Assembly (NCBI GenBank): GCA_037389465.1
Contig: JAZARR010000070.1
Span: forward strand, 2,260,501 to 2,324,500
Reading direction: 5' to 3'
DNA: 64,000 nt
Source of the DNA: Baylisascaris procyonis
Taxonomy: Eukaryota; Nematoda; Chromadorea; Rhabditida; Ascarididae
Shown here: one piece after another, positions 51,121-63,926 of the stretch
Layout of the letters: each line of letters opens with the position of its first letter
How positions within the stretch are numbered: the stretch's first letter is position 1
The notes under the pieces: generated by a model
What the model was told of the DNA's origin: nothing
Seen by the model: only the letters and a program-made list of their open reading frames with translations
Databases searched by the model: none
Program-made: the position numbers and the translations under genes

Positions 51121-54100
51121 TCGACTGTAGCAGGCGTTGAAGTACGACAGTGTTCTTGTGACGAACAGCGAGAATGCTCAAGCGAAATGAAAGAGCAAGC
51201 AGTCGACTGCATTGATCCTTGTTGGTCTCAGTTCAGACAGGTCGCTGACAGCTTCATCTTCCCATTTTTTACCGCTTTCCAATGCATGAGTTTTGCCAAT
51301 GAGCTCATATAATTCAAAAGTTACGTTTAACTATGCTAGCTTGGCAAGTGGGCCTTCACCTGCATTAGACCTTACTGTCTTTGAAAGAATTTTTGTTGTA
51401 ATTTATGAATTATGCCAGTTGGGCTAGCCCATAATGCCATGGACGCATGACCATTGCGGAGGCACTGATAGGCGGGACAATCGAACTCATTTGAGCATTG
51501 GAGTGCAAAAGTCAAGAACATTGTTGATGAGCAAGTAAAAAAGTGTAAAACATAGTGCACTAGATTCTTTCTTTAATTCGGCGATGCCTTTACTTAAATA
51601 TATCGCAAGATGTGGAAATTTTCTTTGGCGCCTCTTTGAAAATCACCTCTAATTGTGGTGTTTCCCTTTCGATGCAATATAGAATCTTAATTTCGATGCA
51701 TTACGAGAGCATAGCAAATCGAATACAATTTGCAAAGAAATTTAATTTAGATAACAGAATTGTTTTCATGTCTTAAGAGATTTTCGTTTATTAATGTAGC
51801 ATTTGTTAAAAAAGCAATAATCAATCATAAACGGTGTTTAAGATGAGCTTATGGGCAAGACAATAAGAAATTTTAGTAATCCTCACGATAGTCCATTGTG
51901 TTCCTTTTGTATTCTATAGAAATGTCATCCAAAATGGCTGATTTTATCATTCTTAAATGGGAATATGAATAGAACGGCGATTTACATTTGCGGTAAACAC
52001 CATTGCATTCTTCTAATGGTGCTTATGAAATTTAGTATTTTTGATGTAGTGCTTGCTGATATTCTCTGCGCATTTCTCGAGATTTTACATTAAAAGTAAA
52101 GTATAAATGCCATCTAGTAGGATTATTTGTTCGTCAATAATTATTGTATGTTACAAAAAGATATAATCATCGCTCAAATTCTTTGATAGTAGATTTTAAT
52201 CAAAACTAAGAAAAACTTACTCATAGCATAAGAATTCATATGGAATGGTTTTTGCAGATTATGAGCCATCCAGAACATCTCAGAAGTTGCTTCGATAAGA
52301 AGGGTGATCTATTACGGTCGTTTCTCAATTGTTTCGAAGAGCATATTGACTCGTAAGCTATTAGTAGTTGAAAAAGTAGCCCATATCTTAAAAGCAATAT
52401 TTTTTGCTGTTGTTTCTTGCGTATAATTTCTATCAACGATGGCACCTACGCTATTCGCGTCTTTGAAACAGCCCACTTTAAATATTATTATTGCATCATT
52501 ATGGAGATGCAACTGCACTGGAGCATAATATTTGTCTTTTTAGTGGAGAAGAGAAAAAAAAATGGTATTCTAGCTGAGAACGGTTTGTGAGAAAATTTTA
52601 AATTCTTTGCGTTAACGAAACGATTTGATGATTCATACGAGAAATGGGAAATGTTATTCGCTATGTTTTATGCACAAACTTTACTGATAGGTGTGAGAGC
52701 AGCGCTATACGTCAGCTTCCCATGTGAGGAAATAGAATAGGAACTTTTCGTTTTGCGTTCATTTGCTGTGTTTCAGATGCGTAAATTCTGAAGTCGGCCC
52801 ACTTATACCGAAGGTGAACATCAGCGAGTTGTTCCGTTTAGGGGAGCGAGCGATCACCCATAACACAGATAATCTCGGTAGAACGGCGCCAAACGCCTTA
52901 AGGAAAATACTCGATGCTGCGGGAGATTTTGCCGTGTGCGTCAAGGATTGCTTTTTGGCACGTAACAAAAATGGATTTTGTTTCGACAGCAAAAAGTAGG
53001 CATTACGATGCACTAAGTTATGCTTGCTAGAAAGTTGCTCAATCTGCTCATAAAGCCATTTAACCGAAGATTTTCCAAGAAAGCTTCTTAGTGTGTACTG
53101 CTGAATGGGGACCATTTAACAGATACAATAGAGGAAATGTCATACAAACGTGACCCCAGCATTAGCTTTCTTCCCCGATTGTAATCTTCGATTTCCCATC
53201 ATAATATTTTTGGTGGTTCTCTACGATGGCGAAAGCCTACGCAAAACTATTGTTTTTGAGCACAATGAGTCTCAACCCCTTCTCCGTTTTTGTGTAGTCT
53301 CTAATGCTTATTCGCTTTTCGATATCTGATGCACGCATTATTTCTCTTCTAGCTGTCAACCACTGATTGTTGAAAGGGAAGCGAAGAAAACGTTGAGAAA
53401 ATGCACACGAGCCATCAACTGGAAGAAGGAAGCAGGAGAGTTATGTGATTGCTCTGTCAATGCTGGACTTTCGTGAGTGCTTTTCAACTTTTAGGCTCCT
53501 CAACGGCTAATTATTTCTTAAAGTATTTCAATCACGAATCTGCCTTCCTTACTGAATGCTTCTGCTTTTGCATAATAAACTGCGCGTTTTGATGTATTAC
53601 TGAGCTAGTAATTTCACTAAAAAATTACCCAGAATGGCCATATGAATCGTAAGTTGTTGAAATACAAACGGATTTATTCATGACTGCAGCATCAGTGATA
53701 CTGCGAAGGGTTATATCTTCTAACCCAAAAAAACACCTCAACATATTGCTCTTTAAGCAATCGATCTTAGTTTCTTTGACGGGTGGAGGCGGAGGGCCGG
53801 GGAGGGGTGGGGTTGGGGAGGGGTGAGGCTTTTTTTTTCAACGGAGGCGCGCTTAGGAAGGCCGCTGAAGTGAAGGGTAAAAGAATCCGCACGCTGACAG
53901 CCTAGGATCACCGTGCATTTTATTTAAGCACTTTCTTTATTTACTGAAATCATTTGCATTAATCATTACTCATAAACGACCATCAAAACACTCATTCGTT
54001 GCAAGTTATGCTGTTAATTTTCCATCCCTTTTCAAACTAGACCTTAGATTTTTCGAAAGGACTGTTCGATCTGTATCATTGCATGCGAGTTACATATGCA

Positions 54101-55391
54101 AAATCAACATAGATAAAATGGACGTTCTGTACACATTTTCAGCTTTAATTCCATTTCAAATATGTGCAAAACGCCAAACGTGAGTAATCAACAAATGACT
54201 AGGCGCGTCGACTATTATATTCCTTAAGTCGGCATTAATTAACTTGCCTTTTCAGTCTTTTTTGGACCTTTCAATGTAGTAATTTGTATGCAGTATATGA
54301 GGAAAGATAACATCTGTGCTTTTTATAGAAACCTATACTCCTACTATCATTCTTTTTATGTTGTTTTCTTCGAGAACACATATTCATTCAACAAACGAGA
54401 GCACGAAGATTGCTCACCGTTTTTTTTTCTTTTTTTGCAAGCAGCTAACCTCACGAGCAATGACTAAAAAACTCGAACATTATTTTGCGAGCAATGCATT
54501 CACGCTATAGATAAAACACAAAATTTCTTGCCTAAAGTCATTGTTCAATCGGGGTCAATATGTGCCTGTTGAACTGCTCATCAATTTTCGCTCATTAGTT
54601 TAGGATCATCGACCACTCATCACTCTTTGTTTTTTTTTCTCCTCGTCTGAGGTCTTTTCACACTAAAAGATAATAGCTTCGGAAACCATGGCACTTAATA
54701 ATAACAATTGGCTTTCTCGTCAGGGATCATTGAGCTTCTGAATTATTCGATCAAATGATGTCAGAAATAATTAATGCGCATAAATGCTATGCTCTCTTTC
54801 GATCACCCGAGCATCCTATTGTTTTTCATGTTTGAAGGGGCTCATCACATGTGAACTTGATAGTTGCTTGGTTAAGGTAGGTAATGGCAACCTCGCTTGT
54901 TATTCTCAGTTTAAAGCAAGGAATAGCAAAATAGTTAATTCTCTATCATTTTTCTCTCTTTGCGACCTCAGGTAAATATCAGCTAACTGCTGAAATAGAA
55001 TTTAACTGAAAAATAACTTAATGAAAATATAGAGATGTTTTATCACGTTTACTTGTTTTATTAGTATGTCGAAAGAAATATTACACTTATGTAGAAGTGA
55101 ATTTTTTCACTAGGAGATCGAACTGTTTGTCTGATCACAATACAATCTATTTATTTCTGCATATTTGGGTGAGCAATGGTTCCCATCTTATCTGCCGAAT
55201 TTTTACTTCAATCAGTCAGTTAAAAAATGAAATTTAGTTGTAAATGCGCCATTGATAGCTTATTAGAATAATATCGGCGAGCATACAACATTCATTACTT
55301 TATGCTTAACTATCTATTTTTTAGTGATCTCAAGGAATATTGTTCTGTTTTGCGTGCGATTGCCGATCGAAGAGGTCAACCTGGGCATTAA
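51121..55391 (+). CDS. Secreted Cys-rich nematode protein, 5' exon missing
   Basis: Exons: 51121-51240, 52258-52352, 52777-52995, 53353-53472 and 55325-55391; phases agree and give 206 residues after the missing signal-peptide exon. The mature start is likely near STVAGVEVRQC. The Cys pattern is QCSCDEQREC, ECx...DCIDPCW, LRSCFDKK, FLNCFEEHIDSC, CVKDC, KNGFC, NCQPL, RKC, LCDCSVNAG and KEYC. This repeats the layout of a nematode-specific secreted family that I recall from Caenorhabditis (paired CxC/C-x3-C motifs, then a CDC-type AG motif near the end), but I cannot name it. Exon 1 ends at a weak GTCGCT donor. The N-terminal hydrophobic exon should lie upstream of 51121. No enzymatic motif is seen; the role is unknown, plausibly extracellular or excretory-secretory. 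Confidence 0.72.
53799..53823 (+). promoter_or_regulatory. G-quadruplex motif in the last intron of the Cys-rich gene
   Basis: Five runs of four G (53799-53802, 53804-53807, 53809-53812, 53815-53818, 53820-53823) are separated by loops of 1, 1, 2 and 1 bases on the sense strand. This fits the canonical G4 pattern with very short loops, which favours a stable parallel fold. No function is shown. Confidence 0.8.
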
Positions 55392-56233
55392 ATTGAATAT
55401 CACGTTTGTAAATACGTACACGTTTTCTGCAAATTTGGCTGAGAAAATGTAGTAATTTTTATTTTAATTCACATAATTGTTGGTATTGCCGAGAACTATC
55501 ATATTCACTATCTTCACGTGACTAGCCTATACACGTGAAAAAAGCTAGAAGGGAACGAAGCATTGCCGCATTTCGACAATAAGGATACCTTCTTTGAGCG
55601 AGAAAAAACTGATGCAAAACAATCAAATCCTGCTCAGTGGTGACAGGAAAACTTACTCTTAATTGCGTGGTCTACTAATTTCAACAGAATAAAATGAAAA
55701 GGTTACGAAGAATGATCGAATGACAAAGATAGCCATGAAGCGAAAGTTTCTGCTCGCTGTCGCAAAGATTTTCACCTGTCACCGAAGCGAATCTAATCGC
55801 AGGAAGCATCGACTTATTTGGACTCCCTGAACCTATGCAACACTATCGGTGATCATTAACGTGTCATCGAAGCGATTTCCACTTCTTCGTGGTGGCGCCA
55901 TACTTTATCGGACATTTCTTACTTCAGGTTGCCAGTGAATAAGCCACTGAAGAGGACAGCTAATCACTACTTTATTATGAAGTCCTCATCTCGCTGCCCA
56001 TTACAACACTCCAAAGTTTTATCTCTACTCGATAGTATGTTTTGAATCCTTTTCCTTCTCCAGTATTCCTCATTGTATCACAGTGGATTGTTCCAATATA
56101 TAAAGATAATAAAAAGCGCATAGCGATGTTTCTACTGAACCGGTCGGGTTCACATTGCGGACCAAAGGAATTCGTTTTGGGCCACCGCTCGTAAAACAGA
56201 TCAGAGCGCGTTAGAGGAGTGTACTTCATAGGA

Positions 56234-56277
56234 GCGCGTTAAAACAGACGCGTTAAAACAGCGCGTTAAAACAGACC
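56234..56277. repeat. Short tandem repeat, cgcgttaaaacag
   Basis: Three imperfect copies of a 13-15-base unit containing cgcgttaaaacag; a further partial gcgcgtta lies just upstream at about 56206. Confidence 0.85.
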
Positions 56278-57910
56278 AAAAATAATTTCGCAATGTACTT
56301 CATATCTGCTTTTGCGCTGACGTAACTTAAGGATGCTGAAGGGGATGACGCGTGTGCATTCATCTCTAACGAGTACGGTGGTCACACAAACAGAATTGAT
56401 GTCGACCCATCTTAGATCACCGTTTAAACCAACTATCAGCATCACCGAGTAGTTGATTAAATAGGCATTATAAGTTGGGGCGACATACAATTATCAAGCA
56501 ATTACATTGTCATGGCTAATGTTAAGCAAACATCATCATGGCGCACTGATACGAATCATAAGCTTTCCAGCCATTGTTCTTCACATAAACGTTTTCATTC
56601 GCACACTCTCATTACTTTCTCTCTTCAAAAAAGGATTCATTTGCAGCTAGTCGGAGACGTTCAAGCTGAATTAATATGCCTAATGTTCAAGGTTGAGCAA
56701 CAATTTTAACTCTTGCTTCAGCAAATACAAGATTCGTTATTGGTGGTATACCGTAGGAATGATATATTGAAATGAACATTATATACTGAGAGTGGTTGTC
56801 ATACATGCTGCTGTGTGTGAAATAAACAAAACGAATAATCATTACAATTTTTTCTTTATTAATAAATCGTTTTAAACTATAAGCGACTCTCAACCAATTT
56901 CAGAGTAAATGAGTATACTGTTTTATTATATTGCGGAAGTGGAATAATAAGCAGCGAACTATTTCAGGTAATTTTTCATTTTTATAATGTGCGCTAGGAC
57001 GATTATCACACTCAGCGACAAGCGATATGTTTGAGGAATTTCATGCTTAGTGATGCGAAGAGAATTTGCGAAGAACATGGCATAAACAATGGGGAGTTCG
57101 TATAGTGAGGACGTCGCTGGGACACTTGGTGCTGGATGTCTGGGGAACCTTTCAGCTGGTGGGCTGCACTGTAATGTCCGGACATTGGCCATAATTAAGC
57201 TCGCATTAACAATCAACATACGAATATTAAGTTGAAATGAAAGCAATCCGCCTTGAACACCTTAGTTTAGAAAGTCATAATTCTACAAACACGATAATAG
57301 ACGAGCTTAACAAATGTCGCGTCGATTTGAGTAGGTTTTCTGGACGTGACAGGCGGCGAGGTTCTGAAAAAGGCGGCAAGCGGTTTCGGGAAGGTTAGTA
57401 GAAGAAGGCACTTGTGGATGGCTTCGATGGTCAAGTGGCTCAATTTTTGCCGTGTAGAGATCTGCGTCGCCGCATTTTTTTTCAAAAAAGAAATCGGCCC
57501 ACTTCTATTCTCCATCCAGAACGCTTGCAATTTCTGTTACTTCAGCTCGAAATCGTCACCAGGAGAGCCTGTCATTAGAGTCTGACCACTTTACAACATG
57601 CTGTAATGGAAGACTGCAGTGCAACACCAACAAACAGCATATCCATGAATGCTAGGATGATTCAGCAGAAGTTTTGGAGGTGTCTTTCTTTCCACCCATA
57701 TGTGAACACCTTTGTCGACGCACGCAAGCGCGTTCAAGAAAGAATTTGTCTTTAATTCATGCAATTAGCTGCGAGAAAAAAAAATCGTTTTTGTTCCACA
57801 AAAGGTTCATGTAGCAGATGTGGCGCTGGAGCTGCTGTTCCTGCGTTGAGCTCGTGTGGTGTTTCATTACATTATTACATTATCTTTAATTCAAAAGGTT
57901 CATTACATTA

Positions 57911-57944
57911 TGAATGAGTTCTGTTTCATTACAGAACTCATTCA
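57911..57944. repeat. Perfect 14-bp inverted repeat
   Basis: tgaatgagttctgt (57911-57924) and its exact complement acagaactcattca (57931-57944) flank a 6-base loop. Repeated ttcattaca motifs surround it (57867-57930). Confidence 0.95.
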
Positions 57945-59474
57945 CTACCACCCATGTGCGTCGGTGTTTGCACTATCTTTTGTGGTACGTTTACAGCTAC
58001 AGTTAGCTCATTGAAGGTCGCTGCCCTTTTGATCAGCATCGCTTTTAAAGCGATATCGCTACGATGTGACTTACGTTTACAACTTGGCTTAACTTCACGT
58101 GTGGGATCACCGCTTTGAAACTTCGAAAATCATTGTTATACGTCCTTACAAGCTGTTTCTTGCTCTATGTGGTCTTCATATTCTCACTTGCATCGGCTTC
58201 TACACGAACAAGTTTAAGCTCATATAAAATTTTGCACCGCAAGATCTACTTGCCTACACCTAGAAGAACGGTCCGAGAGACCTCAACCACTGAGTCAGAT
58301 GGAAATTTTGAAATGCGCAAATAGCGCCAGCGAGGAGCCTTGCAGTGCCTTGTAATATTCATTACTTTCTGAGAAATAAAGAAAATAACAAGAAGTTAAA
58401 CTGGCAACTAAACAAGTAATTATATTTATTTAAATCTAATTGGCATTTCGCCATTTACGTGATATTCAGAATGTGTAATATCTGCCTTTAATGAGCGGCT
58501 TTACGTCAAACATTGTCTATTCATGAGGCGACAAATACTTCCTTCAAATCGACAGCTCAGTGGCATCTCATATTGCTCATTGCGATTTGAGTGGTGAATG
58601 ACAAACAGCAACATTTATTGGGCTTTTAGCTAAGCTGAACGATGTCGACTCAAAAAGGAGTGTTCTGCCATTTAGAATACACAATGCTGCAAATTTGTCT
58701 TTCGTCTATTTAAGAGTTCATCCCAAAGGGCTTCGATGTGGAAATAAAACGAAGTTTGAAAAATTGCTGAGTGATTCAAGCTTCCCAAAATACATTAAGA
58801 ACTCTTGCAGTGGGAATAGTTTAGCGTTATGCATGTTCGCATACTCGACAAATCATCTGTGCCCATCAACCGGAAAACACAATAAAAGATCAAAGTCCAT
58901 ATTTCATGTCATGTACGCTTTGAAAGCAAGTTCCGTTTTTCAAGATCAAATTTAGGTTTCAAAAATAAACACCTTTCTCGTCCATTCCATTAAAATCTCC
59001 ATCTCGATGTCCTGAAATCTTGATAACATCATTCCTCTCCATCTTTTTCGTGATTCGACTGGTGCAAGTGAGAAATTAACTGGTGCAAAATGCACATAAT
59101 TTTTTCTCCACCATTAAATATCCCTAATTCTATCCGAAGTTGACAGATCAACGTGAGAAACGCAGCTGAATGTGATGCTGTGGCAATATTACATCAAAGA
59201 GATTTCGAAACTGTTGGTTGAATGGCACGCCGTTTGAAACTCGCAGCAAGAGACTCAAGGATACATGTATACATGCATCGGACACCATATTTCACTTTGC
59301 ACGTGCTTGCAGACAGACTTTAATTTACATAGGGTTTATTGCAATGAGTGGCATTGTAGAGGCATTCTACGCTTGTTTCGAACACATTCCGATGCGCGCT
59401 TCGCAAGAAAGCAAAGGACTTCTGACTTTGTCCCTAGTGGTTCGGATATGGGACCAAAGTTAGCCTTCCTGCAG

Positions 59475-59711
59475 GTTCTGCGCACAAGGCAACTGCAGCT
59501 GTTAAAAGTGAATGCCACATCCGTTGTCGCCATCCTTCCCTTCCTTTCATGCCAGGTGCGTTACCCTGCGTCGCCCTACGGTAACACGTTGTTTTCCGTC
59601 ACCGTATGCTATCTGAGTGTTCACTGTGCGTCAGTGGCCGCCCAAGCTTATAAGAGATTCTTAGAGTGCAAAGAGATTAGAGTGTTGTTATGTCCTCTAA
59701 ATTCATCATAA
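59475..59711 (+). pseudogene. Possible chemoreceptor terminal exon, orphan
   Basis: After a ctgcag acceptor the plus strand is open to a stop at 59711. It contains LRTRQLQLLKVNATSVVAIL, a loop, then LFSVTVCYLSVHCASVAAQA and YKRF. A short hydrophilic start, two hydrophobic segments and a closing Tyr-Arg-like motif resemble TM6-TM7 of nematode str/srh-type chemoreceptors. A hydrophobic stretch in another frame (TLIYIGFIAMSGIVEAFYAC, about 59313-59372) could be another piece. No complete receptor could be built upstream, so it is either an exon of an unfound gene or a relic. Confidence 0.3.
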
Positions 59712-59981
59712 GCAGTGATCGAAGGGTTTGTATTTTGAACTCGAATTGCGCTAGTTTTTAGTGAACATTAGACTCTTTTCCATTATTAGGTGTGTCTGTC
59801 ATATGCAACAAGCTGGAGGCGTGACCGCATCGGTTTTGAATAAGCTTTCGGTTCACTCCATAAAATTCGCCTGTTTTCAGGAACTGAAGCAAAACGCCTC
59901 ATCGCCTTATTGAGCTACGAGTTTCGGCTTCGTCGATTGTCCTTTATATTAAAGCGCCTTCTATTATCAGTTCAGCGCTAG

Positions 59982-62900
59982 ATGAATTTATTCCTCACGA
60001 TTGACAATATTTTTAATTTAACCATTGGTGCCCTTCTGATCGTATCCAATGTGGCTGTCCTCGTAGTGATTGCTTTCTATGTGAATCTTCGACAAAAGTA
60101 TAGCGTTTTGACGATCGTTCTGTTCAACTCATCATTGACTGGAGTATTCTCTATCACCAACATTTTATTTGCCGTTAGCTTAACCCAAACGAGCATTATA
60201 AAGGATACGACTACTAATCGCCGTTGCCTCATCAATGTAAGCAGTCATTTTTTCAACTGCGAAAATAAATTCTTCGCACTCTATCTCATACCAATTGGGT
60301 ATTTCACTGTTTTACCAAAGTGGATGTTTTGGTAATATGCATAACATTGCGAATAAATCGGAACCGGAACGTAATCAACCATTAACAACGCTGAAAGATT
60401 TGGTTGCTCCTTATGACAGTAGAATTAATATCGAAATGCAATCCTAGCGTCATATTGCTCTATCCTGGAAATACTACCGTTTTCTTCAAATGCGGGAACT
60501 AAAATGCTTCGAATTCTAGCACCGCCTAAGCCCTAGTCAAGTCTCGATGCATGTGTTCAGGATCGCCCGTAATGCTTCTATTAAACTTTTCTCAAGGCTG
60601 TCTTTCGGCATTCGAGGAAGGCGAAAAAACCCATAACTTTTTCGAAAATCAAAGCCGTCGACTTAGACCTTATGAATATTTTTGTACTTTAGCTCTCGAG
60701 TAAGATTTAATTATGATCCACCTTTATGGATCAGAGAATCTTTTTCCTCTCTGTTCATGCTGTTCAAAGTTTCAATGTAAAACTTAAGAAAGATTAGTTT
60801 CAATCGTGTGGTTTGAGCAGTACGTATGTCAGCGGCCACTGACAGTAGATGAACACAGTAAAAGCCTAATAAAGGCAAGTCACTCGGACGGCCTATAGAT
60901 TGGTCATCAAAATCTTCTCAAAAGGTTCGCATTCATCCACTCTCCAATGAGATTTGCCACAAGTTCATAATAAATCACACAATGACATTGAATCATTGAG
61001 CTTTGATACTTTTGTATCAACCACTTTTCGATCTTTGATCGCTTAGGATCTATAATTATTCCACCATAGTCATAAGCGAAAAAAAAAAAACATGCTGCGC
61101 TGTCTAGCTACTGCTTGCGTTATTCTTTCGGTTTAAATGAATAATAGTGTTTTGAGTGTTGCGGAATCGGATGAGTATGCACTATAGTTACGCAAATTGA
61201 TCAACTGACGCCTAAACAACCGATGAGGTGACGTTTCTTCCTAAAAGGTGATCACAACAAATCTTTCAGCCTCTCGTTATGTTGGATGTTTATTTGGCAC
61301 AAATGGATGGCATTTCGTTACTCGCTATTAGCGTCGAACGATTGCTCGTCTTGGTTTTCCCTTTACAATATTACGTTAATTGGAAAAAGTTCGCTAAATG
61401 TCAGATTATCGTTTGGATGATCATCGGTGTTTCCACATCATCCATTTTTGCTACACTCGTTTTATGCACATCTGAGCGAACTGTTTCTGTTTATTGCAGG
61501 TAACTTCCATATCTTAACAGCTCATATTTCAACTAGTGTGTTTTTAAATTTAATTGGGTATGAAGTCGGTAGGATTTACGTTCTTGAATTAAAGGTCGAC
61601 TAGGCCAACCGATAGTCGAACACGTAAAATATTGCAAAACGCCTCATAATACTTCTCCTCGATTATGCGGGTTTTGTACAGATTGCCAGTAGCAAAGCTC
61701 ACTTCGGTCCTCATCTAGCCAGTTATATGTAGAGGAATTTCGTCTACTGGAATTAATTACTAATTCCATTTGAAGTATATAGTTACAATCATACCAGGTT
61801 TAACGAAAGCAGCTATAGGATTTTGTATCTGTGGCTTATAGCCAATATTCTCGACTGTGATAGTTCATTCAAAAGGTGTTCAAAATGTGATGTGGGGGGG
61901 GGGGGATAAAAACGAACAAGCGGAAAATTCAGGTAGGAAAGATCGTGTTGTTGGCTGAATGTACTTTTAAAGAAACATTCTGAGGGAAATTTTTGTTTAG
62001 AGTCCATACTCAAAAATAAGTGAGCTTTGGAATGCCAACTGAGAAGGAAATACAAACTTACGCAGAAGCAATCTTTATCACACTTACAACTAGTAATTGA
62101 TCTAGCGGGCTAACTCTATTAAGCGATCATATTGCCTTCCGCTAAGCACTTACTAAACTATCGTTCAAATCTTATCAATTATTACTCGAAATTTATTAAA
62201 TATTCGTATATCTAAAGTATTTCTGACTGATAGTGCGATTCCTAGGAAATGATGCTATGCAATGTTCGAAATTTTCGAAGAGAAACACCTTTTCAGGCCA
62301 TACGAATTATTACCCGATGAACAGTCTTTTCCGTTTTTTTGTTTGCCACCTATATTTGGCATTCTTTCTATTGGCTTAATGGTAATTGTTGTCATCCTTG
62401 TACGCCAAGGTGTTAACGTAAGTTGTTTATACTTTTGTGCAGGAGAAAAGCCGAATGCTCAGAAAATCCATTTTGAGTAAGCTGCTTCAGTTGACTATTC
62501 GAACTATTCGATATCATTGATAACTGATAATGCTTGAATTTATTGCTTAACGAATGGGCAAAAATCGGTGAGGCGATGAAAGAGTAAATTTGTTGTGAAA
62601 GATTTGTGCAGTGCTCGGATCAGTTAGATTGTGCGTGTACGTTGTAGTATTTGATCGTCACTCACGAAACTGGTTAATTAGCTAAGCGGAATGCAGAAGC
62701 CAATATCGCATCAATTCTTTTCGAATTCTTCTTCGATTCTTTTCGCTTCAAAAGGCAAAAAAAGCTTTAAGGACTTATTACCCCCTTCATTGAGTTTTAG
62801 TATTTTTTCATATATGTTGCAACCTTTTCAAGTTTAGGATGTTTGGAAGTCAGTAGATGGGATTGATAGTGGCCTTATTTGTCCCTTACAGAAGAGCCGA

Positions 62901-63926
62901 TTTAGAACACTAAATATTTAATTGCAGAAAAACCGTTCACAAAATATATCGACAACGAATGCACGGATGAAAACATTTCATGAGAAACAAATTCAATTCA
63001 CTCGAACAATGCTCATATCGTGCGTTTTCACGCTTAGTAAGTTCGATGCGTTCTTTTTTCGGTGTGCATTGTTGAGAGTGCTGTGTTGCTTGGAATGGAA
63101 TTACGAAAACATTCGTGGCGAGAATTTATTGCTGCAATCGATGCAACGAATGCGCCGATGAACTAACTTAGTAAGATCGAAACAAAAGGAGGTTTAATTA
63201 AAATTTCTGAGTAGAAAGTTTCTTTGGTAATGTTTCAGAATTTTCTTTGAGAATCTCGAGCACCACTGCCTTTCTGTTTCGGACAATGCACCAAGCCAAC
63301 TTCTACAGATTATTCAAAGGCGCCTGCATAAATTGGCGTGATGCGCAAATGTGCAATGCATCTGTAGTCGAGTCATAGGATACGCAAGAGAGCGGTCGGA
63401 CTTCATATTTTGCTATTGCTTTTTAGGCCGTGTAGCATCAATTGAAAAAACCGCATAGCCAATCAGTTTTCATCTAATTAAATCAGTCGCCGATTCAATT
63501 GAATGTGTATGAACGTACTAATATCACGTGAACACCCCTTAGAAGGACCTTGTTTTTCATCCACTTGAGAGGTTTAATTGGTAGGTTGTGCACTTTGGTG
63601 TTGCTTAAGGCAATAAACATGTTCAAGTATCCCCCTTAATTCTCATAATGTGAATCATTTTTGGTGAATTCGCATTATTCTACTATATGTTTGTTTCAAC
63701 TTATTTTTCGCTCATAGTTAAAGACATAAGTTCGACTATTTTCTTACATATATGTGTGCGTCGTCGAAAATTACCAAACTTGGTAAGGCACTACGAATCG
63801 GGCTCCATACATCTTCTGAATGATACATCATTGCTTTCATCCGGTCGATCAAGCAGCACCAGAGTTGGGCAGCTGCCATCTGAACATTCTACACATCAGC
63901 AAATCAAAGCGCAAAGAATTCTGTAA
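59982..63926 (+). CDS. 7TM serpentine receptor, C-terminal part unresolved
   Basis: Exons 59982-60236, 61270-61499, 62297-62417 and 62928-63036 join in frame for 238 residues. TM1 is GALLIVSNVAVLVVIAFYV and TM2 is near residues 44-66. A Cys (RRCLIN) sits in the first outer loop. TM3 ends in SLLAISVERLLVLVFPLQYY, where ER-L at 108-110 replaces DRY. TM4 is IVWMIIGVSTSSIFATLVL, TM5 is near 172-198, and a basic third inner loop leads into FTRTMLISCVFTL, the start of TM6. Exon 4 ends in phase 1 at a GTAAGT donor. A last exon at 63718-63926 fits that phase (KDISSTIFLHICVRRRKLPN plus a Ser-rich tail), but splicing to it directly would skip most of TM6-TM7, so an exon is missing or the gene is damaged. 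Rhodopsin-like; subfamily (srsx or related) uncertain. Confidence 0.72.
61894..61905. repeat. G12 homopolymer in receptor intron 2
   Basis: Twelve G in a row within AT-rich intron sequence. The run length is prone to sequencing error. Confidence 0.9.

Larger units (their letters stand above)
55392..59474. other. Intergenic region
   Basis: No complete gene. The plus-strand frame ending at 58324 has one strongly hydrophobic stretch (SLLYVLTSCFLLYVVFIFSL), a basic tail and an AATAAA at about 58374, but no ATG and no acceptor at its left edge. Frames at 57267-57530 (minus), 56959-57246 (minus) and 58695-58955 (plus) lack recognisable motifs. Confidence 0.45.

Noticed and set aside
57267..57585. 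Overlapping frames on both strands around a T8/A6 region.
   Set aside because: It looks like a dispersed repeat rather than a gene, but I could not confirm copies elsewhere in this window.
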